A stretch of DNA of 64,000 nucleotides from Ruminococcus sp. Phil15 (lineage in GTDB: Bacteria > Bacillota > Clostridia > Oscillospirales > Ruminococcaceae), in the NCBI GenBank assembly GCA_001940995.1, contig MSHC01000034.1:185474-249473 (forward strand), in the 5' to 3' direction. Positions 17,349 to 25,836 of the stretch are shown here, one piece after another. The notes below the pieces were generated by a model. That model worked only from the letters and a program-made list of their open reading frames with translations, was not told where the DNA came from and did not search any database. The first letter of the stretch is position 1; the number at the start of each line of letters is the position of its first letter. The position numbers were made by a program, and so were the translations under genes.

Positions 17349-18209
17349 ATGAAAATGAATCCGAATCAGAGATTAAAAACGTCTACAAATGCTATGCGTG
17401 TGTTCAAAGGATGCCTTATAATGATTGCTCTTATAATCATTGTAGGTCTTGCATTCTCCTGTATGGGCGCGCAAAACAGAATGGCGATTGATGCCAGCGA
17501 CGTCGAGCTTATTCAGTATAAAGTGCCTGACGATGACACGCCTGTTGTTATCTTCGAAACAACGTTGGGCACTATGAAAGCCGTGCTTTTCGAGGACGAA
17601 GCGCCAAACTACTGCGAGTATTTCATCGACCTTGTAAATGACGGATATTATGAGAATACCCATTATTTCATGATTGAAAATGAACAGCACGCCTATGCGT
17701 TTGGCGGTGCAAAGGACAGAACGGGCGACGACACTGACGATACCGATAAGAAACAGTTGGAGCCTGAAATGTCAAAAAATCTCTGGCCATTCACAGGTGC
17801 ATTGTGTACCTACGGCGCAGAGAAGGGAATTTTCAATAAGAGAAATGTTACGGGAAGCAGGATCATCTTTGTAAATTCGGTTGACTTTACCGATGAATTT
17901 ATTGAAGAAATGAAAGCAATTGATGATGCGAACGATACCGTGCTTAACGCATTTCTGGATAATGGCGGCGTTCCGAATTTCTCACAGCAATTTACCGTTT
18001 TCGGGCAGGTCTACGAGGGACTTGATGTGCTTGAAGCCATAACAAGCGTAGAGGTCAATGATGAGAAAGAGCCTTTGGACGACGTAAAAATTATAAAGGC
18101 TACAATCTCGACCTATGGCGAAAATAAGTTGGAAAATGAAAAGGAATTTTTTACTGAAAGCTTCAAGGAGCAGGACAACAGCTCGGAAGGAAGTTCATCT
18201 GAATCCTAA
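17349..18209 (+). CDS. Membrane-anchored cyclophilin-type PPIase homologue with altered active site
   Basis: A 286-aa protein: short cytoplasmic N-terminus, one membrane segment (about 20-40), then a cyclophilin-like domain (about 65-260) facing outside and a Ser/Glu-rich tail. The fold is recognisable from the VVIFETTLGTMKAVLFEDEAP start, the GYYENTHYFMI block and the GSRIIFVN and FSQQFTVFGQV blocks. The catalytic Arg of the family FHRV motif is replaced: the aligned stretch reads YFMI, with Met108 at the Arg position. It may be a chaperone without isomerase activity. It lies 11 bp after cysS in the same operon. Confidence 0.8.
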   Translation: MKMNPNQRLKTSTNAMRVFKGCLIMIALIIIVGLAFSCMGAQNRMAIDASDVELIQYKVPDDDTPVVIFETTLGTMKAVLFEDEAPNYCEYFIDLVNDGYYENTHYFMIENEQHAYAFGGAKDRTGDDTDDTDKKQLEPEMSKNLWPFTGALCTYGAEKGIFNKRNVTGSRIIFVNSVDFTDEFIEEMKAIDDANDTVLNAFLDNGGVPNFSQQFTVFGQVYEGLDVLEAITSVEVNDEKEPLDDVKIIKATISTYGENKLENEKEFFTESFKEQDNSSEGSSSES

Positions 18210-18222
18210 AAAGAATAATACT

Positions 18223-18333
18223 AAAGCTCCTGATTCATTAGAGTGATATAATCCCCTTAAGGTAGACACTTGAAAAAACAAAAAGGTTTTCAAGACTACT
18301 TTAAGGGGATTATTTCAGTATGCACAGGAGCTT
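18223..18333. repeat. Nested palindromic element between convergent genes
   Basis: An outer inverted repeat, AAGCTCCTG (18224-18232) with CAGGAGCTT (18325-18333), encloses a 13-bp perfect repeat (18248-18260 with 18301-18313) and an inner imperfect stem (18262-18276 with 18287-18299). The arms hold a TAGACACTTGAAAA-like sequence reminiscent of transposon ends. It may be a MITE-like remnant that now also serves as a bidirectional terminator for the cyclophilin and S1 genes. Confidence 0.6.
18248..18313. terminator. Likely bidirectional terminator inside the palindrome
   Basis: The 13-bp perfect stem (18248-18260 with 18301-18313) plus inner pairing lies between the stops of two convergent genes. 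T-richness is modest on both sides, so efficiency is uncertain. Confidence 0.45.
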
Positions 18334-18338
18334 CTATT

Positions 18339-19244
18339 TTAGAAATGCGACTCGATCCGCTTTTCGCAGGAATCGGTTGAGTAATACCAGTCTTTGATGC
18401 TTCCGCTTTTTATAAAGTAATTTATCCTCTTGTCGCTTGGCGAATCAAAGACATCGACAATAATAAGCTTAACCTTCATCTTTTCGGGAATAATTGATTT
18501 TATGTAGACGCTTGCCGATTGACCTACTTTTACATTCTCAAACGGCTCGGCAAGTCCCGCTAAGTTTGGAGCAAGCTCGATGAAAACGCCATAATCTTCT
18601 ATTGAACGCACAATTCCGCCGACCGTTTCGCCCTGCTTGAAAAGTTCAGCATTTTCCTGCCATGTGCCTAAAAGCTCCTTGTGGGTTAGGGAAACCCTGC
18701 CTCCCTCAACAGACTTTACAACGGCAAAGATGTCATCTCCGTTTGAAAAGCGGTCGGAGGGGTGTGAAATGCGGGACACAGAAATTGAGTCTATCGGAAT
18801 GAGAGATGATATTCCGCAGCCGATATCAACAAAACAGCCGAATTGCTCTAAATGTGTGATTTTAGCCGCAATAATCTGACCTGCCGCAAGCTGACTGATA
18901 TAATTTTCCATACATTCTTCCTGCGCAAGTCGTCTTGACAGTATCACACCGTTTTCTTCAGACGCTTCAATTACCTTGAAACATACGGGCTTGTTTACTC
19001 TTGATAATAGTGCGATATCCTTGGCCGTTCCGTCAGATATGCCGATTGCGCCCTCTTCACGGGGAATAACGGCTTTGCAAAACGGTAATTCTACAATAAG
19101 ATTGTGGTCGTTGTCGCAGACAATAGCCTTCGCCTCAAGAATTCTGCCGCTCTGCATTGCCGATTTGAGTGAGTCCATATTTCTCAAAGCTGATTTGTTA
19201 TCGTATTTTTCGATGAGCTTTCCCTCGGGATAATAGTTTTGCAT
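18339..19244 (-). CDS. S1 RNA-binding domain protein
   Basis: A 301-aa protein with two clear S1 OB-fold repeats: about 120-190, with GQIIAAKITHLEQFGCFVDI, and about 195-265, with GETVGGIVRSIEDYGVFIEL. A more diverged S1-like segment sits at about 35-105. It resembles the short S1-like proteins of Clostridia that are annotated as ribosomal protein S1 homologues, and it lacks the six repeats of true S1. It ends right at the palindrome. Likely an RNA-binding translation factor; partner unknown. Confidence 0.85.
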   Translation of the reverse strand: MQNYYPEGKLIEKYDNKSALRNMDSLKSAMQSGRILEAKAIVCDNDHNLIVELPFCKAVIPREEGAIGISDGTAKDIALLSRVNKPVCFKVIEASEENGVILSRRLAQEECMENYISQLAAGQIIAAKITHLEQFGCFVDIGCGISSLIPIDSISVSRISHPSDRFSNGDDIFAVVKSVEGGRVSLTHKELLGTWQENAELFKQGETVGGIVRSIEDYGVFIELAPNLAGLAEPFENVKVGQSASVYIKSIIPEKMKVKLIIVDVFDSPSDKRINYFIKSGSIKDWYYSTDSCEKRIESHF

Positions 19245-19295
19245 TTTTTACCTCCAAAATCTTTATTGGTAAATTCTATGCTACTATTTTCGCCG

Positions 19296-19622
19296 TTATG
19301 ATAATTCCTGTACCTTGAGTCCGCCTCTTGAAATAAGATGCCTTTTGATGCTTGACACTGCCAACGGGTCACATATTATGTCTACCTTTGCGCTTCCGTA
19401 TACATTATTATGCTCATCTGAAATAACAGTTACATACGGCTGTACATTGTTTACGCCCTGTCCAACAAACGCTACAGTTGTCCGGTCGAAATCCTGTGGT
19501 AAACGTCTGTCCGTTATCGAAATTCTCTGGATTCCGGGAACAACGTTTTTAATTCTGCTGCAGGCAAGGTCTGCAAGGTCAAGCGATTCAAATTCTGCGT
19601 ATACTTTACTCATACTGTTCAT
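19296..19622 (-). CDS. Conserved small protein of unknown function
   Basis: A 108-aa soluble protein that I do not recognise. The N-terminus MSKVYAEFESLDLADLACSR resembles a small ferredoxin-like alpha-beta fold that holds paired repeats, but no motif assigns a function. Start choice: an in-frame TAA lies just upstream, so only ATG 19622 or the second ATG at 19613 are possible. The only Shine-Dalgarno, GGAGG at 19651-19655, is 28 or 37 nt away and is separated from them by a hairpin. It lies upstream of the S1-domain gene on the same strand. Confidence 0.65.
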   Translation of the reverse strand: MNSMSKVYAEFESLDLADLACSRIKNVVPGIQRISITDRRLPQDFDRTTVAFVGQGVNNVQPYVTVISDEHNNVYGSAKVDIICDPLAVSSIKRHLISRGGLKVQELS

Positions 19623-19655
19623 AAAGCCCGGTTACATATCTGGGGCTTATCCTCC
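19620..19655 (-). promoter_or_regulatory. Ribosome site separated from the start by a hairpin
   Basis: Reading the minus strand, GGAGG (19655-19651) is followed after 2 nt by AAGCCC (19648-19643), which pairs with GGGCTT (19629-19624) around a 13-nt loop. The first ATG comes 1 nt after the stem. Excluding the stem-loop leaves 3 nt of spacing to ATG 19622 or 12 nt to ATG 19613. Confidence 0.4.
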
Positions 19656-19757
19656 TTAATTTTGTTTTACAGGTTTATTTTTATCACTCTTACAAAATAT
19701 ATACATATCAAATGCCTTAAATAGCTTATTTTTGCTATTGCGATTTGTTCCAAAATA

Positions 19758-19766
19758 TGCTATAAT
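19758..19766 (+). promoter_or_regulatory. Extended -10 promoter of the DUF951 gene
   Basis: TGCTATAAT at 19758-19766 is a perfect extended -10 about 46 bp upstream of the DUF951 ATG. Confidence 0.6.
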
Positions 19767-19811
19767 AAATAAGTGTATGAAACTTTGTGAAAAAGAAAGG
19801 AGGAATCTTGA

Positions 19812-20000
19812 ATGGACGTTGCAAAGGACGATATTCTGGTTATGAAAAAGGAACATCCCTGCGGTAGCCGAGAGATGCTTGTTATGCGTTCCGGTATGGA
19901 TTTCAGACTTAAATGTCAGGGCTGCGGTCACGAAATTATGATTCCTCGCTCTAAGGCAGAAAAGAACATAAAGAAAATTATAAAGCCGCAGAAGCTATAG
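19812..20000 (+). CDS. DUF951 family small protein
   Basis: A 62-aa protein of the DUF951 family (YyzM-like). The family pattern is complete: DILVMKKEHPCGS, a central RLKCQGCGHEIMIPR with a CxxC pair, and a basic C-terminus. Three cysteines and a histidine suggest a small zinc site and the basic tail suggests nucleic-acid binding, but the role is not known. AAAGGAGGAA precedes the ATG. It comes 55 bp before the prfA start and may be co-transcribed. Confidence 0.88.
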   Translation: MDVAKDDILVMKKEHPCGSREMLVMRSGMDFRLKCQGCGHEIMIPRSKAEKNIKKIIKPQKL

Positions 20001-20055
20001 CTACGCCAGAATTTTGGTTTTAAGTTTATATCAAATTTTGGAGGATAAGTATATT

Positions 20056-21135
20056 ATGTTTGAAAAATTAAAGGCGCTTTTAGAAAAGTATGAGCATATA
20101 AATGAACAGCTTATGAACCCCGATATCATAAGCGACCAAAATCAGTATAAAAACCTGATGAAAGAATATAAGTCGCTTACGCCTATCATCGAGAAGTACA
20201 AGGAATATGTTAAGGCAAAGGAAGGCTTTGACGAGGCGGTTGAGCTTCTTGACGGCGGCGGACTCGACAAGGATTTCAAAGAAATGGTTCAGATGCAGTA
20301 TGATGAAACTAAGGAAGCTATGGCAAGCTGTGCCGAGGAACTTAAAATACTGCTTCTTCCTAAGGACCCTAACGACGATAAGAACGTTATTATCGAAATC
20401 AGAGGCGGAGCTGGCGGAGACGAGGCTAACCTCTTTGCAAATTCACTTTATAGAATGTATACTATGTATGCCGAGTCTAAGGGTTGGAAGATTGAGGTTC
20501 TAAAGGCTAATGAAACAGAGCTTGGCGGATTTAAGGAAATATCATTCAGCGTGGAGGGCGAGGGCGCTTATTCAAGATTTAAGTATGAAAGCGGCGTCCA
20601 TAGAGTTCAGCGTGTACCTGAAACCGAGTCGCAGGGCAGAGTACAGACGTCTACCGTTACTGTCGCTGTATTGCCGGAAGCAGAGGACGTAGAGCTTGAA
20701 ATCAATGAAGCAACAGAGCTTAAAATTGACGTTTTCAGGGCTTCAGGCGCAGGCGGACAGCATATCAATAAGACGGAATCCGCTATTAGAATCACCTATC
20801 TCCCGACGGGTCTTGTGGTTGAGTGTCAGGACGAACGCAGCCAGCACAAGAATAAGGAAAAAGCAATGCGTGTGCTTCGTTCACGACTTCTTGAGGAAAA
20901 ACAGCGTGCCCAGTCTGACGAAATCGCATCTGTTAGACGTTCACAGGTAGGTACAGGCGATCGTTCCGAAAGAATAAGAACCTATAACTATCCGGAGGGC
21001 AGACTCAGCGACCACAGAATCGGTCTTACAATTTATAGACTTGAATACATTATGAACGGAAACCTCGACGAGGTTATCGACGCTCTTGCTACCGCTGATC
21101 AGGCAGCAAAGCTTTCAGCACAGGAAGAAGCATAA
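20056..21135 (+). CDS. prfA: Peptide chain release factor 1
   Basis: A 359-aa RF1 that terminates translation at UAA and UAG. The catalytic GGQ is in ASGAGGQHINKTES (about residues 230-243), and the RVPETESQGRVQTSTVTVAV block marks RF1. The ATG at 20056 is chosen because GGAGG lies 11 nt upstream and the protein then begins MFEKLKALLEKYE like other RF1s. Its GGQ glutamine is the substrate of PrmC (10088). Confidence 0.96.
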   Translation: MFEKLKALLEKYEHINEQLMNPDIISDQNQYKNLMKEYKSLTPIIEKYKEYVKAKEGFDEAVELLDGGGLDKDFKEMVQMQYDETKEAMASCAEELKILLLPKDPNDDKNVIIEIRGGAGGDEANLFANSLYRMYTMYAESKGWKIEVLKANETELGGFKEISFSVEGEGAYSRFKYESGVHRVQRVPETESQGRVQTSTVTVAVLPEAEDVELEINEATELKIDVFRASGAGGQHINKTESAIRITYLPTGLVVECQDERSQHKNKEKAMRVLRSRLLEEKQRAQSDEIASVRRSQVGTGDRSERIRTYNYPEGRLSDHRIGLTIYRLEYIMNGNLDEVIDALATADQAAKLSAQEEA

Positions 21136-21138
21136 ATA

Positions 21139-22161
21139 ATGAAAAATCGCTTAAATACAGTCATGCTTTCAAACAGCGATGACGATATAAAATATGCCGC
21201 AGAACTCATAAAAAACGGCGAGGTTGTCGGTATGCCAACAGAAACTGTTTATGGGCTTGCAGCAGATGCGACAAACCCGGAGGCTGTTAAAAAGATTTTT
21301 GAAGCTAAAGGAAGACCTTCTGATAATCCGCTTATAGTTCATATCTGCGATGCGTCCATGATGGAAGAAATCGCTTGTGAAATTCCAAAACTTGCGTATA
21401 AGTCTGCCGAGCGTTTCTGGCCGGGACCGCTTACAATGGTGCTGCCCAAAAGAATTATAATTCCAAAGGTCACAAGCGGAGGTCTTGAAACTGTCGGGGT
21501 AAGACTCCCGTCAGATGAAACAGCCAGAAAGCTTATCTCATATAGCGGAAAGCCTATTGCAGCACCTTCAGCAAATCTTTCCGGAAGCCCAAGTCCGACA
21601 ACAGCTGCGTATGTATATGCGGATATGAATGGCAGAATCCCGGCAATAATTGATGGAGGAAGCTGTAATGTCGGCGTTGAATCAACTGTAATAAGCTTTG
21701 AAAATGACGCAATAAGACTTCTCAGGCCCGGCTATGTTTCTGTCGAGATGCTATCTGAGGTCACAGAAAACATAATTATCGACAAAGGCGTTCTGGAACA
21801 GCTTGCGCTTACCGCAAAGGTTTCTTCGCCGGGAATGAAATACAAGCATTATTCACCAAAGGCTGAAATATATATTATAAAGGGCAATCTTTCAGACTTT
21901 GAAAAATATGTTTCCGAAAACCTGAAGGATGATGATGCCGTGATGATTTTTGATTGTGACGAGCTGTCGCTTGATGTTAAAACCATTATGTATGGCAGAA
22001 ATTCAGAACAGCAGGCAAAGCGTTTGTTCTCAGCACTTAGAGAATGTGATGAAATAGGCGCTGATAGAGTGTTTGCAAGATGTCCGTCTACTGAGGGCGT
22101 AGGTCTTGCAGTGTATAACAGGCTTTTGCGTGCGGCGGCATTCAGAGTAATTGAAGTGTAA
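21139..22161 (+). CDS. L-threonylcarbamoyladenylate synthase (Sua5/YwlC type)
   Basis: A 340-aa two-domain Sua5 protein that makes threonylcarbamoyl-AMP for the t6A37 modification of ANN-decoding tRNAs. The YrdC domain (about 10-200) shows GEVVGMPTETVYGLAADA and SDNPLIVH. The C-terminal Sua5 domain (about 225-340) includes SPGMKYKHYSPKA. It starts 3 bp after prfA, the usual Firmicute prfA-sua5 order. The downstream t6A methylthiotransferase MtaB is also in this window (31542). Confidence 0.95.
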   Translation: MKNRLNTVMLSNSDDDIKYAAELIKNGEVVGMPTETVYGLAADATNPEAVKKIFEAKGRPSDNPLIVHICDASMMEEIACEIPKLAYKSAERFWPGPLTMVLPKRIIIPKVTSGGLETVGVRLPSDETARKLISYSGKPIAAPSANLSGSPSPTTAAYVYADMNGRIPAIIDGGSCNVGVESTVISFENDAIRLLRPGYVSVEMLSEVTENIIIDKGVLEQLALTAKVSSPGMKYKHYSPKAEIYIIKGNLSDFEKYVSENLKDDDAVMIFDCDELSLDVKTIMYGRNSEQQAKRLFSALRECDEIGADRVFARCPSTEGVGLAVYNRLLRAAAFRVIEV

Positions 22162-22173
22162 AGAAGGGTTAGA

Positions 22174-22827
22174 ATGAGTTTCCTTTTTCCCTACAAGAAG
22201 ATTACAACCAAAAGACAGGGAATTGCCGTAGTGGGACTAACCGGACAAAGCGGTTCGGGAAAGACTATGGTAAGCGATTACCTTGCCGATTTAGGGTATA
22301 GTGTAATCAACGCCGATCTTGTTGCAAGAGCAGTAACAGTAAGGGGAAGCGACTGCAATAGGAAGCTCCGCGAGCTTTTTCCCGATTGCGTAAATGAAGA
22401 GCTTGAGCTTGACAGAAGAAAGTTAGGTTCGATTGTGTTTGCTGACAAAGAAAAGCTTGAGCTTTTGAACAGCACGATTTTCCCGTACATTAACTCGCTT
22501 ATTGAGATGGAGATTGCGGAATTTGAGGATATAGGAAGCAAGCTTGTAATTCTGGACGCACCTACGCTTTTTGAAGCAGGCGCAGACAGGCATTGTGATT
22601 TGATTATAAGCGTAGTTTCTGACGATATTATAAGAGAGCAGAGGATAGCTAAGAGAGATAACCTACCTCCGCAGCAGATTGCCGATAGATTTAATTCACA
22701 GAATCCGAAGAGCTTTTACGTTAAAAATTCTGATTACATTATTGAGAATAACGGCTCTAAAGAAGCGCTTCTTGTAAATGCAAAAAATCTTATAGAAAAG
22801 ATTAAGGAGCAGTTTGATGCAGAATAA
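22174..22827 (+). CDS. coaE: Dephospho-CoA kinase
   Basis: A 217-aa P-loop kinase for the last step of coenzyme A synthesis. The Walker A is GLTGQSGSGKT (about residues 22-32), followed by VINADLVARAV and the LDAPTLFEAG substrate-binding block; RIAKRDNLP is the lid. The N-terminus is about 15 residues longer than usual. It overlaps the next gene by 11 nt. Confidence 0.94.
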   Translation: MSFLFPYKKITTKRQGIAVVGLTGQSGSGKTMVSDYLADLGYSVINADLVARAVTVRGSDCNRKLRELFPDCVNEELELDRRKLGSIVFADKEKLELLNSTIFPYINSLIEMEIAEFEDIGSKLVILDAPTLFEAGADRHCDLIISVVSDDIIREQRIAKRDNLPPQQIADRFNSQNPKSFYVKNSDYIIENNGSKEALLVNAKNLIEKIKEQFDAE

Positions 22828-23389
22828 ACCCAAGAGGGGAAAAAGCCCTATTTCAAAAATCGTTTTGTTCCTTGGTGTGCTGTGCTTCGCAGTCGGAATG
22901 TTTTTCATTCTGAGAGAACTGTTTTTCCCGAAAGCATATTCTGATACAGTAGAAGAATATTGCGAGCATTATAACATCGACACCGATTTTATCTTTGCTG
23001 TGATAAATACCGAAAGCGGTTTTAACGCGAATGCCGTATCAGATGTTGGCGCTTCAGGTCTTATGCAGATTATGGAGGATGCGTTTCTTTGGACAAGAAA
23101 GCACCTTAACGCCGTGCATACTGACATAGAGTATTCGGATATGATGACGCCGGAATATAATATTGAGTACGGGAGCTGTATGCTTGCTTTCTATTACGAA
23201 AAATACGGTTCTTACGAGCTGGCAGCGGCGGCATACCATGCAGGAACAAATCAGGTAGATAGATGGCTTTATAACGGTGATATATCGAAGGATAATTTTA
23301 AGATTTCCGATATACCGTCCGACACAACAAGCCACTACGTTAAGAAGGTAATGTGGTCATATAAGGCTTACGACCTGCTTTATGATTGA
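22817..23389 (+). CDS. Membrane-anchored lytic transglycosylase (SLT domain)
   Basis: A 190-aa protein with one N-terminal membrane segment (about 15-35) and an SLT/goose-lysozyme-like domain (about 50-185). The catalytic Glu is in FAVINTESGFN, followed by SDVGASGLMQIM and AAYHAGTNQVDRWL. It cleaves peptidoglycan glycan strands with formation of anhydro-muropeptides. The ATG at 22817 has AAGGAG upstream and overlaps the end of coaE, the normal coaE-slt arrangement in Clostridia. Confidence 0.92.
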   Translation: MQNKPKRGKSPISKIVLFLGVLCFAVGMFFILRELFFPKAYSDTVEEYCEHYNIDTDFIFAVINTESGFNANAVSDVGASGLMQIMEDAFLWTRKHLNAVHTDIEYSDMMTPEYNIEYGSCMLAFYYEKYGSYELAAAAYHAGTNQVDRWLYNGDISKDNFKISDIPSDTTSHYVKKVMWSYKAYDLLYD

Positions 23390-23412
23390 TTTAAAATGGA
23401 AGGATGATATAA

Positions 23413-24819
23413 ATGGAAAAGGAAAAGTCACAGGCTGAACTTTTGAAGGACAAGCTTTTTTCTGATAAGAAAAATGCTTACCTTGTAATGGACGACAAGG
23501 AGATCGACGAGGTTTATGATTTCTGTGAAGGCTACAAGGATTTTCTTACAAAGGCTAAGATCGAAAGAGAGTTTGTAACAGAAACAATTGCAAGGGCTCG
23601 TAAAATGGGCTTTAGCGAGTTTGATAAAAACAGGAAATATGCGCCGGGCGATAAGTTCTATGTACTCAACAGGGGCAAGGCTGTTATTCTCGCAGTAATG
23701 GGAAGCAGACCGCTTGACGACGGTATAAGGCTTACAGCCGCTCATATCGACTCACCACGTCTTGATTTAAAGCAGCATCCGCTTTACGAGGACAGGGAGA
23801 TCGCTTTTTTCAAGACCCATTACTATGGCGGTATCAAGAAGTATCAGTGGTCTACTGTACCAATGAGCCTTCACGGAGTTGTAATAAGAGCGGACGGCAG
23901 CTCGGTCGAGGTCAATATAGGTGAGGACGAGGGCGACCCGCAGTTCTGCGTATGCGACCTCCTTATTCACCTTGCAGACGAACAAATGAAGCGTCCTGCT
24001 AACAAGATTATTACTGGTGAGGAACTTAATATTCTCGTAGGCTCAAGACCGTTTAAGGACGACAAGGCGTCGGAGCTTGTAAAGCTTAATATCCTTAACA
24101 TATTGAATGAGAAATACAATATAATTGAGGACGATTTTATCTCCGCCGAGCTTGAAGCAGTTCCTGCATATAAGGCGGTTGATATCGGCTTTGACAGAAG
24201 CCTTATAGGCGGCTACGGTCAGGACGATAAGGTCTGCGCATACACTCAGCTTGAGGCTGTACTTGAAACTGAGAATCCTGCATATACCTGCGTTTCAGTA
24301 TTTGCTGACAAGGAAGAAATAGGAAGTATGGGAAACACCGGTCTTGAAAGCTCATATCTTAAATATTTCATTATGCGACTTGCAGAGGCACATGGATACA
24401 GAGGAATAGACGTAATCTCCGCTACACAGGCGCTCTCCGCTGATGTAAACGCAGCATTTGATCCGACATTCCCCGAGCCTATCGAGTACAGAAACGGTGC
24501 AAAGCTTAACTATGGCGTTGCTGTTACAAAGTACACAGGCGCAAGAGGCAAGTCCGGCACTTCTGACGCTTCCGCCGAGTTTATGGGCAAGGTAAGAAAG
24601 CTGTTTGACGAAGCAAACGTACAGTGGCAGACAGGGGAGCTTGGAAAGGTTGACGCAGGCGGCGGCGGAACAGTTGCAATGTACCTTGCTAACCTTGACA
24701 TCGACGTTATCGACGTAGGCGTTCCTGTCCTTTCGATGCACTCTCCGTTTGAGGTCACATCTAAGATTGATACTTTTATGGCGTACAAGGCGTTCAAGTG
24801 CTTCTTTGCAGAAAATTAA
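23413..24819 (+). CDS. M18 family aspartyl aminopeptidase
   Basis: A 468-aa zinc aminopeptidase of family M18 that removes N-terminal residues, mainly acidic ones, in the cytoplasm. Metal-binding and catalytic residues are visible in TAAHIDSPRLDLK (His-x-Asp), DKEEIGSMGNTG (the Glu pair) and SMHSPFEV near the C-terminus. The length matches the bacterial family. It ends shortly before a strong bidirectional terminator. Confidence 0.93.
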   Translation: MEKEKSQAELLKDKLFSDKKNAYLVMDDKEIDEVYDFCEGYKDFLTKAKIEREFVTETIARARKMGFSEFDKNRKYAPGDKFYVLNRGKAVILAVMGSRPLDDGIRLTAAHIDSPRLDLKQHPLYEDREIAFFKTHYYGGIKKYQWSTVPMSLHGVVIRADGSSVEVNIGEDEGDPQFCVCDLLIHLADEQMKRPANKIITGEELNILVGSRPFKDDKASELVKLNILNILNEKYNIIEDDFISAELEAVPAYKAVDIGFDRSLIGGYGQDDKVCAYTQLEAVLETENPAYTCVSVFADKEEIGSMGNTGLESSYLKYFIMRLAEAHGYRGIDVISATQALSADVNAAFDPTFPEPIEYRNGAKLNYGVAVTKYTGARGKSGTSDASAEFMGKVRKLFDEANVQWQTGELGKVDAGGGGTVAMYLANLDIDVIDVGVPVLSMHSPFEVTSKIDTFMAYKAFKCFFAEN

Positions 24820-24853
24820 GCTGTCAGAAACTATAAATACAATATCAAATAAA

Positions 24854-24886
24854 AAAGCTCCTGCTTCCTAATGAAGCAGGAGCTTT
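24854..24886. terminator. Bidirectional terminator between the M18 peptidase and purC
   Basis: A perfect 14-bp stem (24854-24867 with 24873-24886) with a 5-nt loop has an A-run on the left and T on the right, so it can stop both convergent transcripts. Confidence 0.88.
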
Positions 24887-24902
24887 AGCATTATCTGAAT
24901 AA

Positions 24903-25586
24903 TTATCTGTTGAGGATAAGCTTTGTAAGCTCAACAGGGTCAACAATCTTGTCACCCTTGTAAACACGCATATTGCCGGAAGCAATTTCGTCGATAAGGA
25001 TAACCTCATCGTTGTTGTAGCCAAACTCAAATTTGATATCCCAGAGGTCAAGACCGATTGTTTTAAGGTCGTCAGCAACAACCTTTGTAATCTTAAGAGT
25101 CTGTTCCTTCATGCTTTCAAACATTTCAGGAGTCATAATGCCGAGAACGGCAAGACCCTCGCTTGTTACGAGCGGGTCGCCCTTAGCGTCATTCTTGAAT
25201 GTACATTCAACATAACCGCCATCAATTGGTGTACCGTCTTCCATGTATTCGCCATATCTACGGATAAAGCTTCCTGTTGCAACAAGACGGCATATAACTT
25301 CAAGACCGTGACCAAATACAGTTGCAGGAAGAACCTCCATAGTAGCATTATCAATATCAGCGCTTACATAATGTGTCTTAACGCCTGCAGCCTTGAGCAT
25401 TTCAAAGTAGTAAACGGAAGTCTGGAGATTAGCCTTGCCGATACCGTCAATTGTAAGACCTACTGAGTTCTCGCCCGGGTCGAACACTCCGTCCTTGCCT
25501 GTGCAGTCGTCCTTGAACTTGAGCATAACGTTACCGTTGTCAAGCTTGTAAACATCCTTTGTTTTGCCTGTGTAAATCTTTTCCAT
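24903..25586 (-). CDS. purC: SAICAR synthetase
   Basis: A 227-aa phosphoribosylaminoimidazole-succinocarboxamide synthase of purine synthesis, joining CAIR and aspartate with ATP. The start [16 protein letters not shown] is the canonical beginning, and [16 protein letters not shown] and [11 protein letters not shown] are conserved blocks. The ATG at 25586 with AAAGGA upstream is preferred over in-frame upstream starts. It is transcribed alone, convergent to the M18 peptidase, from a near-consensus promoter. Confidence 0.95.
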   Translation of the reverse strand: MEKIYTGKTKDVYKLDNGNVMLKFKDDCTGKDGVFDPGENSVGLTIDGIGKANLQTSVYYFEMLKAAGVKTHYVSADIDNATMEVLPATVFGHGLEVICRLVATGSFIRRYGEYMEDGTPIDGGYVECTFKNDAKGDPLVTSEGLAVLGIMTPEMFESMKEQTLKITKVVADDLKTIGLDLWDIKFEFGYNNDEVILIDEIASGNMRVYKGDKIVDPVELTKLILNR

Positions 25587-25630
25587 AATTTTACATAGTC
25601 CTTTCATTGTGAAATAGGATTCCATTTATA

Positions 25631-25659
25631 ATTTTAATACGCATACCCCTATTTGTCAA
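25631..25659 (-). promoter_or_regulatory. SigA promoter of purC
   Basis: On the minus strand TTGACA (25659-25654) and TAAAAT (25636-25631) are 17 bp apart. No purine riboswitch or obvious PurR box was seen in the short leader. Confidence 0.8.
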
Positions 25660-25773
25660 GACATTATTTCAGAGTTTTTTTACTTATTTCGCTAATTATT
25701 TTCGTGCAAAATGACAGTAGCGATTTCAAGTGATAAAACGCAAAAACAGAGAAAAAATCTTTATGTTTACGGC

Positions 25774-25813
25774 TTGTCAAATCGACATTTTAATTACTTT
25801 CAAAGCGGTATAA
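25774..25813 (+). promoter_or_regulatory. Candidate Spo0A-controlled promoter of spoIIGA-sigE
   Basis: A TATAAT (25808-25813) lies 20 bp after a TTGACA-like TCGACA (25782-25787). Two single-mismatch 0A boxes, TGTCAAA (25775-25781) and ATCGACA (25781-25787, inverse orientation), overlap that -35. This resembles B. subtilis spoIIG, where a SigA promoter with an over-long spacer depends on Spo0A. Confidence 0.45.
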
Positions 25814-25836
25814 TTGTCCATAGGGGAGTGATGCAG

